Positions 28,140 to 37,150 of a DNA stretch of 64,000 nt are shown in pieces. The translations under genes and the position numbers were made by a program. The first letter of the stretch is position 1; every line of letters starts with the position of its first letter. The DNA is taken from NCBI RefSeq assembly GCF_000153465.1, contig NZ_CH672387.1:3077903-3141902 (forward strand), given 5' to 3'. Below the pieces are notes generated by a model that saw only the letters and a list, made by a program, of their open reading frames with translations, was not told the origin of the DNA and made no database searches. This stretch comes from Aurantimonas manganoxydans SI85-9A1 (GTDB lineage: Bacteria; Pseudomonadota; Alphaproteobacteria; Rhizobiales; Rhizobiaceae).

Positions 28140-29969
28140 TCAGCCGCCGGCGCGCATCCGCAATTGCGCTTCATAGGCCTTGCGGGCCGCTTCCACCGCC
28201 GGGCGGGCCGAGACCTCCGGCACCGCCACGTCCCACCAATGGCCACCCGGCCCGGTGCTCGGATAGGGGTCGGTGTCGATCACCAGCACCACCGGCCCGT
28301 CTGCATCGCCCGCCGCCGCCAGCGCGACTTCCAGCTCGGCGATGGAGGTGACATGGGATGCGGTGGCGCCCATCGATGCGGCGTGGGCGGCGAAGTCGAT
28401 CCGCGACGGGTGCACGTGATGGGCGTGTTCCAGAAGATTGTTGAACTCGGCCCCGCCGGTGCTCATCTGCAGCCGGTTGATGCAGCCATAGCCGCGATTG
28501 TCGGTGACGACGACGGTGAACTTGATCCCCAGCATCGCCGCCGTGGCGAGCTCGGAATTGGCCATCATATAGCTGCCGTCGCCGATCATGCAGACCACGT
28601 CGCGATCGGGCTCGGCCATCTTGATGCCCATTGCGCCGGCGATCTCGTAGCCCATGCAGGAGAAGCCGTATTCCATATGGTAGGCGCCCGGCCGCGGCGC
28701 CTTCCACAGCGTGTGGAGTTCGCCGGGCATGGTACCGGCGGCGCACATGACGACGTTATCGACGCCGCTGGCCCGCTGCACCGCGCCGATCACCTGCTGG
28801 TCCGTCGGCAGGGCATTGCTGTCCTTTGGCGCCGCGGTCAGCGGATCGACGGCGGCGAACCAGTCCCGCTTCAGGGCCGCATCGGGCGCGGCGAATGCAT
28901 GGTCGCCGAGGGCTTGCGACAGCGCTTCGAGGCCCACCAGTGCGTCGCAGCACAGCGGTTCGGCGCCGTGCTTCATGGCGTCGTAGGCGGCGACGTTGAG
29001 GCTGACGAGCCGGCGCCGGGGATTTCGGAAGAGGTTCCACGATCCGGTGGTAAAGTCCTGGAAGCGCGTGCCGACGCCGAGGACGAGATCGGCCTCGGCG
29101 CAGATCGCGTTGGCCGACGCCGCTCCGGTCACGCCGACCGGGCCGAAATTGAGATCGTGGTCCCAGGCGAGCGCCGACTTCCCGGCCTGGCTCTCGACCA
29201 CCGGAATCCGGTGCCGGCGCGCAAAGGCTTCCAAGGCATCGCAGGCACCGGCGTAGTGCACGCCGCCGCCCGCAACGATCACCGGCTTTTCGGCACGGCG
29301 CAGGAGTTCCGCGACACGTTCCAGCTCGACCGAATCGGGATGCGGCCGCCGGGTCCGCCAGACGCGCGGTTCGAAGAAGGTGGCCGGATAGTCGTAGGCC
29401 TCGGCCTGCACGTCCTGGCAGAAGGCGAGGCACACCGGCCCGCATTCGGCCGGATCGGTCATCACCCGGAAGGCCCGCGGCAGGGCGGTGAGAAGCTGTT
29501 CGGACCGCATGATACGGTCGAAATAGCGGGTCACCGGCCTGAAGCAGTCATTCACCGTCACGGTGCCGTCGCCGAAATCCTCGACTTGCTGCAGCACCGG
29601 ATCGGGGCCGCGATTGGCGAAGACGTCGCCGGGCAGGAGCAGCAGCGGCAGACGGTTCACATGGGCGAGTGCGGCGGCGGTCACCATGTTGGTTGCGCCG
29701 GGCCCGATGGACGAGGTCACCGCCATGGTCCGCCGGCGCTGCAGCTGCTTGGCATAGGCGATGGCCGCATGGCACATCGTCTGCTCGTTATGACCGCGCA
29801 GCGTTTGGATCTGGTCCTTCTCGGCATGCAGCGCCTCGCCGAGCCCGGCGACGTTGCCATGGCCGAAGATCGCCCACACGCCGGCAATGAACGGCTCGCC
29901 GTCCTCGGTCATCTGGGCGGTGAGATATTTCACCAGAGCCTGCGCCGCTGTCAGACAGATCGTCGTCAT
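28140..29969 (-). CDS. iolD: 3D-(3,5/4)-trihydroxycyclohexane-1,2-dione acylhydrolase
   Basis: A 609-residue thiamine-diphosphate enzyme that opens the inositol ring to 5-deoxy-D-glucuronate. The N-terminal ThDP-binding domain contains the glutamate region (IFGHGNVAGLGEAL). The C-terminal domain has the GDGSYMMANSE metal-binding motif followed by the distal NRGYG. The ATG at 29969 overlaps the iolC stop by four bases (ATGA). The frame is open upstream within iolC, but the family N-terminus (MTTICLTAAQALVKYL) fixes this start. Confidence 0.94.
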   Translation of the reverse strand: MTTICLTAAQALVKYLTAQMTEDGEPFIAGVWAIFGHGNVAGLGEALHAEKDQIQTLRGHNEQTMCHAAIAYAKQLQRRRTMAVTSSIGPGATNMVTAAALAHVNRLPLLLLPGDVFANRGPDPVLQQVEDFGDGTVTVNDCFRPVTRYFDRIMRSEQLLTALPRAFRVMTDPAECGPVCLAFCQDVQAEAYDYPATFFEPRVWRTRRPHPDSVELERVAELLRRAEKPVIVAGGGVHYAGACDALEAFARRHRIPVVESQAGKSALAWDHDLNFGPVGVTGAASANAICAEADLVLGVGTRFQDFTTGSWNLFRNPRRRLVSLNVAAYDAMKHGAEPLCCDALVGLEALSQALGDHAFAAPDAALKRDWFAAVDPLTAAPKDSNALPTDQQVIGAVQRASGVDNVVMCAAGTMPGELHTLWKAPRPGAYHMEYGFSCMGYEIAGAMGIKMAEPDRDVVCMIGDGSYMMANSELATAAMLGIKFTVVVTDNRGYGCINRLQMSTGGAEFNNLLEHAHHVHPSRIDFAAHAASMGATASHVTSIAELEVALAAAGDADGPVVLVIDTDPYPSTGPGGHWWDVAVPEVSARPAVEAARKAYEAQLRMRAGG

Positions 29970-31885
29970 GCCGCTTTCTCCCCTGCCCGGCGTGCGTCGT
30001 CCCACAGAGCGCACAGCCTGCTGTATCGTTCCGCCATCTGGCGCACCGCCGCCTCGGGCGTGATGTCGCCGGTCATGTAGGCCTTCGCCGCGTCGGCGAA
30101 GATCGTCCGGCCGACGGCAAAGCCCTTCACCAGGTCGAACCGGGCGGCGACGGAGAAACTCTCGATGAGCGCCGCCTCGGAGGCTTCGAGGCCCAGAACG
30201 ACGATGCCGCGCACATTCGGATCGTTGTCGCGGACCGCCGCGCAGGCCTTTTGCCAACCGGCCTCGCTGGTCATCGGCTCCAGCTTCCACCAGTCGGGAT
30301 AGACTCCGAGGTCGTAGAACCGCCGGATTACCGTCGCCGCGGTGTCATCGTCGACCGGACCGACCCTGGAGGGAATGATTTCCAGCAGGAATTCCAGCCG
30401 GTTGCGCCGGCAGGTGTTGTAGAGGCGCAGGATGGTCTCCTCCTGCGCGCGCCACAGATCCGGGGCGTCGTTGGGATGGCAGAAGCACAGGCATTTCACC
30501 ACATGCTCGCTCGGCCATTCCGACAGGCCGCCAAAATCGGAGCCGATCTCCGGCTCCAGCGACAACGGCCGCGATCCGGGCCATTCGACCGGCCGGCCGA
30601 TCCACAGGCCGCGACCGGCGGCCCGGTAGAGCGCCTGCCTTCCCAGCCGGCCGTCGCACAGAATGCCGTGGCCGGGCGCACCGTCCTGGACCCGCAGTGC
30701 CGCGTCGAGGCAGAGCTGCTTGAAGGCCCCGATCCGGTCGGGCGTCGCCCCCTCCATTTCCTCGAACTGCATGCGGTGGTCGAAGGCGAAGACCCGCATG
30801 GTCGACCAGTCGGTCTTGCGGGTCGTCGACCAGTGGATCTGCTCCAGTTCCGCGTCCTTGCGCAGCGCTTCCTTCTCCTTCAGGACGCCGCGCTTCAGGA
30901 AGAACTGCAGTTCCTGCCAGCTCGGATAGGCCGGGGTGCAGCCATGGCGCGACACGGCGAAGGCGCCGCAGGCATTGGCATAGGTCAGCGCCGTCGGCCA
31001 GGACTCGCCGTCGAGCCAGCCCTTCAGCAGGCCGGAGATGAAGCCGTCGCCGGCGCCCAGCACGTTGAACACTTCGATCGGGAAGCCGGGCCCCGCCTGC
31101 CCCTCGTCGAGGCTGCTGCGGATCGGGCCCTCGAAGGCGACCGCGCCGGCCGCGCCGCGCTTGCAGACCAGCGTCGCGCCGGTGACCACGCGAACCGTCC
31201 GCAGCGCCGCGATGGTGTCGGTGGTGCCGCCGGCGATGTGAAACTCTTCCTCCGTGCCGACGATCAGGTCGAAGAGATGCAGGGTGGATTGCAGCTTCGC
31301 CGTGACCGCCGCGGAGGCGATGAAGCGTTCCTCACCGGCGCCGTGGCCGGCTAGGCCCCACAGATTGGGGCGGTAGTCGATGTCGAGCGCGGTGCGGGCG
31401 CCGTTGGCACGGGCAAGCTCCAGCGCCTTCAGCACCGCGGCCTCGGTCCGCGGATTGCTGAGATGGGTGCCGGTGACGACGACGGCCCGCGCCCTGGCGA
31501 TGAGGGCCTCGTCGATATCGTCCTCGCACAGCGCCATGTCGGCGCAGTTCTCGCGATAGAAGATCAGCGGAAACTGCTCGTCGTCGCGAATGCCGAGGAT
31601 GACCAGCGCCGTCAGCCGGTCGGGGTCGGTGACGACGCCCGTCGTGTCGACGCCCTCGCGCTGCAGTTCCTCGCGCAGGAACCGGCCCATATGCTCGTCG
31701 CCGACGCGGGTGATCAGCGCCGAACGCAGGCCCAGCCGGGCGGTGCCGGTGGCCATGTTGGTGGGCGAGCCGCCAACATATTTCTCGAAGCTGCGCATGT
31801 CCTCGAGCCGGCCGCCCACCTGTGCGCCATAGAGGTCGACGGAAGACCGGCCGATGGTGATGAGATCGAGATCCTTCGCCGCCAT
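29966..31885 (-). CDS. iolC: 5-dehydro-2-deoxygluconokinase with C-terminal DUF2090 domain
   Basis: A 639-residue bifunctional-looking protein. Residues 1-320 are a PfkB sugar kinase with YVGGSPTNMATGTARLG near the start and the catalytic GAGDGFISGLLKG motif. They phosphorylate 2-deoxy-5-keto-gluconate. Residues about 330-639 form a DUF2090 domain related to aldolases, a fusion typical of alpha- and betaproteobacterial IolC that may supply the following IolJ aldolase step. No separate iolJ is seen here. The ATG overlaps the stop of the upstream ATPase gene, and the stop overlaps iolD, so these genes are tightly coupled. Confidence 0.92.
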   Translation of the reverse strand: MAAKDLDLITIGRSSVDLYGAQVGGRLEDMRSFEKYVGGSPTNMATGTARLGLRSALITRVGDEHMGRFLREELQREGVDTTGVVTDPDRLTALVILGIRDDEQFPLIFYRENCADMALCEDDIDEALIARARAVVVTGTHLSNPRTEAAVLKALELARANGARTALDIDYRPNLWGLAGHGAGEERFIASAAVTAKLQSTLHLFDLIVGTEEEFHIAGGTTDTIAALRTVRVVTGATLVCKRGAAGAVAFEGPIRSSLDEGQAGPGFPIEVFNVLGAGDGFISGLLKGWLDGESWPTALTYANACGAFAVSRHGCTPAYPSWQELQFFLKRGVLKEKEALRKDAELEQIHWSTTRKTDWSTMRVFAFDHRMQFEEMEGATPDRIGAFKQLCLDAALRVQDGAPGHGILCDGRLGRQALYRAAGRGLWIGRPVEWPGSRPLSLEPEIGSDFGGLSEWPSEHVVKCLCFCHPNDAPDLWRAQEETILRLYNTCRRNRLEFLLEIIPSRVGPVDDDTAATVIRRFYDLGVYPDWWKLEPMTSEAGWQKACAAVRDNDPNVRGIVVLGLEASEAALIESFSVAARFDLVKGFAVGRTIFADAAKAYMTGDITPEAAVRQMAERYSRLCALWDDARRAGEKAA

Positions 31886-32664
31886 CACACGGTTCCTCCG
31901 AGCGAGCCCTGCAGGGTCGCCAGTTCCTGGCCGCCGGCCATCAGGTCCTGCAGTTCGTTGGCGGTGATCTCGCCGCGCGGCGCGGTGCCCAGCGTGCGGC
32001 CGCGGTTGAGGACGGTGAAGCGATCACCCACGGCCATGGCGTGGCGGACATTGTGGGTGATGAAGACGACGCCGATGCCCTGGTCGCGGACCTTCTCGAT
32101 GGTCGCCAGGACGTTGGAGGTCTGGCGCACGCCGAGCGCCGAAGTGGGCTCGTCGAGGATCAGCACCTTGGCGCCGAAATACACCGCGCGGGAGATCGCC
32201 ACCGTCTGGCGCTCGCCGCCCGACAGGGTGCCGACCGCCTGGTCGGGACCGCGCAAAGCGATGCCCATCTTGCGCATCTCCTCGATGGTCACCGCATTGG
32301 CCGTCTCGATGTCCATGCGCTTGAACAGCCAGCGTCCCTTGGTGGGCTCGCGGCCCATGAAGAAGTTGCGGGTCACCGACATCAGCGGGATCATGGCGAG
32401 ATCCTGGAAGACCGTCGCGATGCCGGCCTCCATGGCGTCGCGCGGACTGTCGAAGGACATCGGCTGGCCTTCGAAGTAGATCTCGCCCTTGGTCGGCTTG
32501 TGGACCCCGGACATGGTCTTGATGAAGGTCGACTTGCCGGCGCCGTTGTCGCCGAGAAGGCAGTGGCACTCGCCGGGCAGGACGTCGAAGCTGACGCCGG
32601 CCAAAGCGATGATGTTGCCGAAGTGCTTCTCGATGTTTTCCATGTGAACGATGGGCTTGGTCAT
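31885..32664 (-). CDS. Sugar (probable inositol) ABC transporter ATP-binding protein
   Basis: A 259-residue single-domain ATPase of the ribose/fructose (FrcA-like) class: Walker [10 protein letters not shown] (about 38-46), ABC signature LSGGERQ, Walker [13 protein letters not shown]. It is half the size of RbsA/XylG-type double ATPases, as in the rhizobial Frc and inositol systems, and would work as a homodimer. It lies between the permease (one base away) and iolC (overlapping), so transport and the first catabolic genes are one transcript. Confidence 0.9.
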   Translation of the reverse strand: MTKPIVHMENIEKHFGNIIALAGVSFDVLPGECHCLLGDNGAGKSTFIKTMSGVHKPTKGEIYFEGQPMSFDSPRDAMEAGIATVFQDLAMIPLMSVTRNFFMGREPTKGRWLFKRMDIETANAVTIEEMRKMGIALRGPDQAVGTLSGGERQTVAISRAVYFGAKVLILDEPTSALGVRQTSNVLATIEKVRDQGIGVVFITHNVRHAMAVGDRFTVLNRGRTLGTAPRGEITANELQDLMAGGQELATLQGSLGGTV

Positions 32665-32665
32665 G

Positions 32666-33772
32666 TTAGCGCTCCCCGGTCACTTGCTTGCGGATGTAGT
32701 TGTTGAAGAGCACCGCCACGAGCAGCATGCCGCCCAGGAAGATCTGGAACCAGTCCTGGTCGAAGCTCGTGTAGGTCAGGCCGATCGTGACCATGCCGAA
32801 GATGATCGCGCCGAAGAAGGCGCCGATCGCCGAGCCGTAGCCGCCGGTCAGGAGGCAGCCGCCGATGACCGCCGCGATGATCGCCTCGAACTCCTTCATG
32901 AAGCCGCGGCGGGCGTCGGTGGAGCCGGCGTCCATCACCGTGATGATGGCGACCAGGGCCCCGCAGCAGGCGGCGAACATGAACAGCGAGATCTTCACCT
33001 TGCGCACCGGCACGCCGGAATTGGAGGCCGCGACCTTGTCGCCGCCGGCAGCGAAGATCCAGTTGCCCTGCGGCGTGCGGGTGAGGACGTAGGTCGCCAC
33101 CAGCGCCAGGCCGACGAACCAGAGGATCTCGACCGGAATGCCCGGCACCTTGGGCGTGCCGTTGTTGAAGGTGTCGATGATCCCGGTCTCGGCCATCCAG
33201 CCGAACAGTCCGGTGAAGGCGTCGCCGGAAAAGATCGGCATCAGCCAGTCGCTTTCCACCGCGTCGCGGACGCCGCGCAGCTGCGTGGAGCCGCCGGTGG
33301 CGATCTTCAGGCCCACCAGCGAGGCGCCGCGCAGGATGAAAAGGAAGGCCAGGGTGACGATGAAGGAGGGCAGCCCGGTCTTCAGGACGATGGTGCCGTT
33401 GACCGAGCCGATCGCGGCCGCGACCATGAAGGTGATCGGGATCGCCAGGATCAGCGGCAGGCCGAGCGTCACCGTGCAGGCCGCGAAGATCAGGCCGGCG
33501 AAGGCGACCATGGAGCCGATCGACAGGTCGAACTCGCCGCCGATCATCAGCATCGCTGCGCCGATCGCCAGGATGCCGAGCTGGGCAGCGGGGGTCATGA
33601 AGTTCATGATGCCCGACAGGGTGAACATGGAGCTGTCGGCGGTGACCATGAAGAACACCGTGACGACGACCAGACCGGCGATGGCGCCGAGCTCCGGCCG
33701 CTTCATCAGCCGGGCCCCGAAACTCTCCCGCTTGAGGCGCTCGTCGGCGACCACCTGGGGTGTGTCAGACAT
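32666..33772 (-). CDS. Sugar (probable inositol) ABC transporter permease
   Basis: A 368-residue permease of the ribose/FrcC family, with about ten hydrophobic segments. The [21 protein letters not shown] stretch is the family signature. A longer than usual periplasmic loop occurs around residues 170-210. The ATG at 33772 matches the family N-terminus; in-frame sequence further upstream is non-coding and passes through the binding-protein gene in the wrong frame. It lies one base upstream of the ATPase gene. Confidence 0.9.
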   Translation of the reverse strand: MSDTPQVVADERLKRESFGARLMKRPELGAIAGLVVVTVFFMVTADSSMFTLSGIMNFMTPAAQLGILAIGAAMLMIGGEFDLSIGSMVAFAGLIFAACTVTLGLPLILAIPITFMVAAAIGSVNGTIVLKTGLPSFIVTLAFLFILRGASLVGLKIATGGSTQLRGVRDAVESDWLMPIFSGDAFTGLFGWMAETGIIDTFNNGTPKVPGIPVEILWFVGLALVATYVLTRTPQGNWIFAAGGDKVAASNSGVPVRKVKISLFMFAACCGALVAIITVMDAGSTDARRGFMKEFEAIIAAVIGGCLLTGGYGSAIGAFFGAIIFGMVTIGLTYTSFDQDWFQIFLGGMLLVAVLFNNYIRKQVTGER

Positions 33773-33942
33773 CGTGTCTCCTCCTTCTCGACATGGCTTC
33801 GCCGTGGCCGCGGGGCCGGCATGCCGGGTCGAAGATGCTTCGGGTCGTCGTTCCGCTGGATGCGGGCTGCCGTGCGGACGGACCGCCGGGCATGGCGCGG
33901 CATGCGCGCAGGCACCTTGACGGCGGATCGGCCGGCAAGGTC

Positions 33943-34001
33943 GGGAAGCGGTCCCAAGGACCCCTTCCCTCACCGGGGCTGCGGTCGCACCGCAGTCCCG
34001 G
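33943..34001 (-). terminator. Two tandem hairpins between binding-protein and permease genes
   Basis: Two strong inverted repeats lie back to back in the 251-base gap 33773-34023. The first is GGGAAG-C-GGTCC paired with GGACC-C-CTTCCC (33943-33969, one mismatch). The second is an 11-bp stem with one mismatch (33973-34001). Neither is followed by a T run. They follow the binding-protein stop on the minus strand and probably stabilise its message or reduce read-through into the transporter and iol genes. Confidence 0.55.
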
Positions 34002-34023
34002 CGTCGTGATCGGGCCCTGTGGC

Positions 34024-34962
34024 CTAGCGGATGCCCTGCGCGGACAGTTCGACGACCTGGCCGGCCTTGTCCTGCGTAACGAGGTTCGGACCCGACGGCA
34101 CGTTGCCGCCCGGGACCAGACCGTATTTCGCGTTGAGCGCCAGGAAGGTCACCGGCAGGTAGCCCTGCAGGAACTGCTGCTGGTCGATAGCGAAAGTGGC
34201 CTTGCCCTCGGCGACAGCCTCGAGGAAGGTCGCCGACAGATCGAAGGTCGCGATCTTGACGTCGCCGGTCCGGCCGACGGCTTCGACGGCCTTCAGGGCC
34301 GGCTCGCCGACGAGCGAGGCGCCTAGCCCCAGCACGGTGTCGATATCCGGGTTCGAGGTCAGCGCGGCCTGGATCTTCGACTGGACTTCGGCCGGATCGT
34401 TCTGGGTCGGCACGACCTCGACCTGCCCGCCGAAGCCCTCGGCAAAGCCCTCGGCAAAGCCCTCGCAGCGCTGGTCGAGGGAGACGTTGCCGACTTCCTG
34501 ATTGACGCAGATCGCGACCTTGCCGCCATCCTTGGCGAGCTGCTCGCCGGCCGCCTTGCCGGCGGTGAACTCGTCCTGCCCGACATGCAGCAGCGCACCG
34601 AGCCCCTTGGAGGCGTCGGAGCCCGAATTCATGGAGATGACCGGGATGCCGGCCTGCACGGCCCGCTCGATCGAGGGTCCGAGCGCGTCGGCGTCGGGGA
34701 TCGACACGACCAGCCCGTCCGGCTCCTGATTGACCGCGGCGTCGATGAGCTGGCTCATCTGCACCATGTCGAAGGTCTCGGGCGCCCGATAGTCGACGTC
34801 GGCGCCGCTGTCCTTGGCGGCCTGGTCGACGCCGTTCTTGACCACGGACCAGAACGGGTCGTTGGCCTGACCGTGCGAGACCACGATGATCTGCTGGGCG
34901 AAAGCCGGACCGGTGAAGGCGATGGCCGCTGCGGCGATGGTCGATTTCAGGAAATTGTTCAT
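34024..34962 (-). CDS. Periplasmic sugar (probable inositol) binding protein
   Basis: A 312-residue periplasmic-binding-protein family 1/4 domain (RbsB/FrcB-like) with a signal peptide (about 1-22, ending GPAFAQ). Landmarks are IIVVSHGQANDPFWSVVKNG at the start of the first lobe and IPVISMNSGSD at the hinge. It is the first gene of the transporter-iol operon and has a strong GGGAGG ribosome-binding site. Myo-inositol is the likely ligand from context. Residues 167-178 carry a short tandem duplication (EGFAEGFAEGFG) encoded by a perfect 12-base repeat at 34441-34464. Confidence 0.9.
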   Translation of the reverse strand: MNNFLKSTIAAAAIAFTGPAFAQQIIVVSHGQANDPFWSVVKNGVDQAAKDSGADVDYRAPETFDMVQMSQLIDAAVNQEPDGLVVSIPDADALGPSIERAVQAGIPVISMNSGSDASKGLGALLHVGQDEFTAGKAAGEQLAKDGGKVAICVNQEVGNVSLDQRCEGFAEGFAEGFGGQVEVVPTQNDPAEVQSKIQAALTSNPDIDTVLGLGASLVGEPALKAVEAVGRTGDVKIATFDLSATFLEAVAEGKATFAIDQQQFLQGYLPVTFLALNAKYGLVPGGNVPSGPNLVTQDKAGQVVELSAQGIR

Positions 34963-34981
34963 GGGTCCTCCCGTTGAGCAC

Positions 34982-34999
34982 ATGCGGGTTCTCCCGCAT
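34982..34999 (-). promoter_or_regulatory. Hairpin in the 5' leader of the inositol-binding-protein gene
   Basis: A perfect 7-bp stem ATGCGGG/CCCGCAT with a 4-base loop lies 20 bases upstream of the start codon, just before the ribosome-binding site. It could stabilise the message 5' end or affect translation. Being an inverted repeat, it could also be a DNA site. Confidence 0.35.
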
Positions 35000-35060
35000 T
35001 TGGAACCGGCCGGAGCCGGGTTCAGGTTGTTCCACAGGCCCTCACTCCCGAGCGTTTTTT

Positions 35061-35074
35061 GGAACAATTATTCT
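35061..35074. promoter_or_regulatory. IolR-like operator, near match, upstream of the transporter-iol operon
   Basis: GGAA-CAATTA-TTCT matches the GGAA-N6-TTCC IolR consensus described in Sinorhizobium at seven of eight defined positions. It sits in the AT-rich patch between the RpiR-family gene and the binding protein, about 100 bases before the latter's start, where it could control the whole minus-strand operon. Confidence 0.5.
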
Positions 35075-35099
35075 ATAAACGCCCTCCCGGCGGCCGGAG

Positions 35100-35936
35100 T
35101 CAACCCTTTTCCTTACGTAATCCGCCAACCGCCACGGCCAGGGCCGTGACGAGCGCCAGCCCGGCATTGGGCGCACGGAAGCCGCCGACCTCCACCTCCC
35201 GCGCGATCAGCAGGTTTTCCGCGACCTCGGCCAGCGGACAGCTCGTCGTGTCGCTCATCGCCAGAACCGGAATCCCGCGCTCCGAGACCCGGGCGGCGAG
35301 TGTCAGGGTCTCCTGCGAAAACGGCGCGAAGGTCACCGCGAACAGCGCGTCGTCCGGCCCGATCGCATGGTCGCTTTCGATCTGTCCGGTGGTGTGGTGC
35401 AGCATCGAGGCCACGCCCATCTTGTCGAGGAGATAGGCGAGATAGACCACCACCGCGAAGGCGCGCCGCAGGCCCACGAGATGGATGGTGCGGGCGCCGG
35501 CAAGTCGCTCCGCCACCGCCTGCAATTGCTGAGCATCCAGCTCCTTCGACATGTCCATCAGGGATCTGATGCCGGCCTCGGCGAAATCCGCGGCCAGGCG
35601 CCCGGCACCCGAGACGCCCTCCGCCCGCAGCCGCGTCAGGCGCTCGGTGTAGTCCGGCCGCATCTGGGCGTATTCGGCCCGGAACAGCGCCTGCATCTCG
35701 GAATAGCCGGAGAGGCCAAGGGTCTGGCAGAAGCGCATGAAGGCCGAGGGCGGGACCTCGGCCAATTGCGCCATGTCGGCGACCGTGGAGACGGCGACGC
35801 GATCGAGATTGGCGCGCAGGCAGATGGCGCATTGCTTCAGCCGCTTGGGCAGCGTGCCGTCGATCCTGTCGAGGCTGGCGAGCAATTCGGCGACACTGGC
35901 CGGCGCCCGAGGCACCCCCTCGGCAGAACTGTTCAT
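35100..35936 (-). CDS. iolR: RpiR/MurR-family regulator, probable inositol catabolism repressor IolR
   Basis: A 278-residue regulator with an N-terminal RpiR helix-turn-helix (about 35-85, VADMAQLAEVPPSAFMRFCQTLG) and a C-terminal SIS sugar-isomerase domain (about 130-270, RTIHLVGLRRAFAVVVYLAYLL and VLAMSDTTSCPLAE) that senses a phosphosugar. An AGGAG ribosome-binding site is present. It sits between the transporter-iol operon and divergent dehydrogenase genes, with GGAA-N6-TTCC elements on both sides. In Sinorhizobium, the RpiR-type IolR represses iol genes through that motif. IolR identity is inferred from family plus operators. Confidence 0.85.
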   Translation of the reverse strand: MNSSAEGVPRAPASVAELLASLDRIDGTLPKRLKQCAICLRANLDRVAVSTVADMAQLAEVPPSAFMRFCQTLGLSGYSEMQALFRAEYAQMRPDYTERLTRLRAEGVSGAGRLAADFAEAGIRSLMDMSKELDAQQLQAVAERLAGARTIHLVGLRRAFAVVVYLAYLLDKMGVASMLHHTTGQIESDHAIGPDDALFAVTFAPFSQETLTLAARVSERGIPVLAMSDTTSCPLAEVAENLLIAREVEVGGFRAPNAGLALVTALAVAVGGLRKEKG

Positions 35937-35984
35937 CTCGCTCTCCTGACTTGACTCCCGCCCGCTGCGAGCGCATCCCTTTAT

Positions 35985-35998
35985 GGAATTTATATTCC
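35985..35998. promoter_or_regulatory. IolR-type operator, exact GGAA-N6-TTCC
   Basis: GGAATTTATATTCC is an exact GGAA-N6-TTCC palindrome in the 80-base gap between iolR (minus) and the plus-strand dehydrogenase gene, 19 bases before the latter's start codon. It is positioned to repress the plus-strand inositol genes and to autoregulate iolR. Confidence 0.68.
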
Positions 35999-36016
35999 AA
36001 TCGGCGGGAGGAGTCG

Positions 36017-37140
36017 ATGGTGGTGGGTCTTGGTCTCATCGGGACCGGCTTCATGGGCAAGGCCCATGCGCTGGCCTATGGGGCGGCACGCGCGGTGTTC
36101 GGCGACGTGCCGGCGGTCCGCATGGCATGCCTGTGCGACGCCGAGCCCGCACGCGCAAGGGCGTTCGCCGATCAGTTCGGCTTCGCGGCTGCCACGTCGG
36201 ACTGGCGGGCCGTCATTGCCGACCCGGCGGTCGATCTCGTCTCGATCACCACGCCCAACGCCCTGCATCGCGACATGGCGCTCGCCGCGATCGCCGCGGG
36301 CAAGGCCGTCCATTGCGAAAAGCCGCTGGCGCTGACGCTGGCCGACGCCCAGGCCATGGCGACCGCTGCCGACGCGGCCGGGGTCGCCACGCTCGTCGGC
36401 TACAATTACGTCCACAACCCCGCCTTCACCCATGCCTGCCGGCTGATCGCCGAGGGCGTCATCGGCAAGCCGGTCCATTTCCGCGGCTGGGTGGACGAGG
36501 ATTACCAGGCCGATGGCGATCTCGCCTGGACATGGCGCGCGAAGCGGGCCGATGCCGGCCTCGGCGCGCTGGGCGATCTCGGCTGCCACCTCGTCTCCAT
36601 GGCCGTCGCGCTGATGGGGCCGATCGAGAGCCTGATCGCCGACACCCAGATCGTCCATGCGACGCGGCCCATGCCCGACGGTTCCGGCGAGGCCGCGTCG
36701 AGAACGAGGACACGGCCTCGGCCATCGTGCGTTTTGCCAGCGGGGCGCAGGGGACATTGTGCACCTCGCGTGCCGCCTGGGGCCGCAAGAACCGTCTCGA
36801 CTGGGAGGTGCACGGCACGCGCGGCACGCTCCTCTTCAGCCAGGAGCGGCTGAACGAGTTGCAGCTCTATGTGAACGAGGGCCCGGCCGGCCGCCAAGGC
36901 TTCCGCACCATCCTCACCGGTCCTGCTCACGCGCCCTACGGCGCCTTCTGCCCGGCGCCCGGACACCAGCTCGGCTTTGGCGACCTCAAGACGATCGAGG
37001 CGGCCAGCATGCTGCGCGCCATCGCCGGCGGCCCGCCAGCCCGGCCGAACTTCACCGACGCCCTCGCCTACGAGGCCGTCATCCACGCCATCGACGACGC
37101 CAGCCGGACCGGCCAGCGCGTCACGCTCCAGACCTCCTGA
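36017..37140 (+). pseudogene. Gfo/Idh/MocA-family oxidoreductase, frameshifted
   Basis: Two adjacent reading frames together encode one complete dehydrogenase of about 374 residues. The first part runs from ATG 36017 (good GGGAGGAG ribosome-binding site) with the NAD motif GLIGTGFMG, CEKPLALT and DLGCHLVSMA. It loses sense after PDGSGEA, near 36696-36699. The second part resumes one frame over at RVENEDTASAIVRFASGAQG and ends at 37140. The data fit a single missing base in GAGGCCGCGTC. The result is a 279-residue truncated product unless frameshifting occurs. It could be a real inactivation or a sequencing/assembly error in a GC-rich stretch. The family role would be an inositol- or inosose-related dehydrogenase. 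Confidence 0.82.
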
Positions 37141-37150
37141 GGACATCGCC

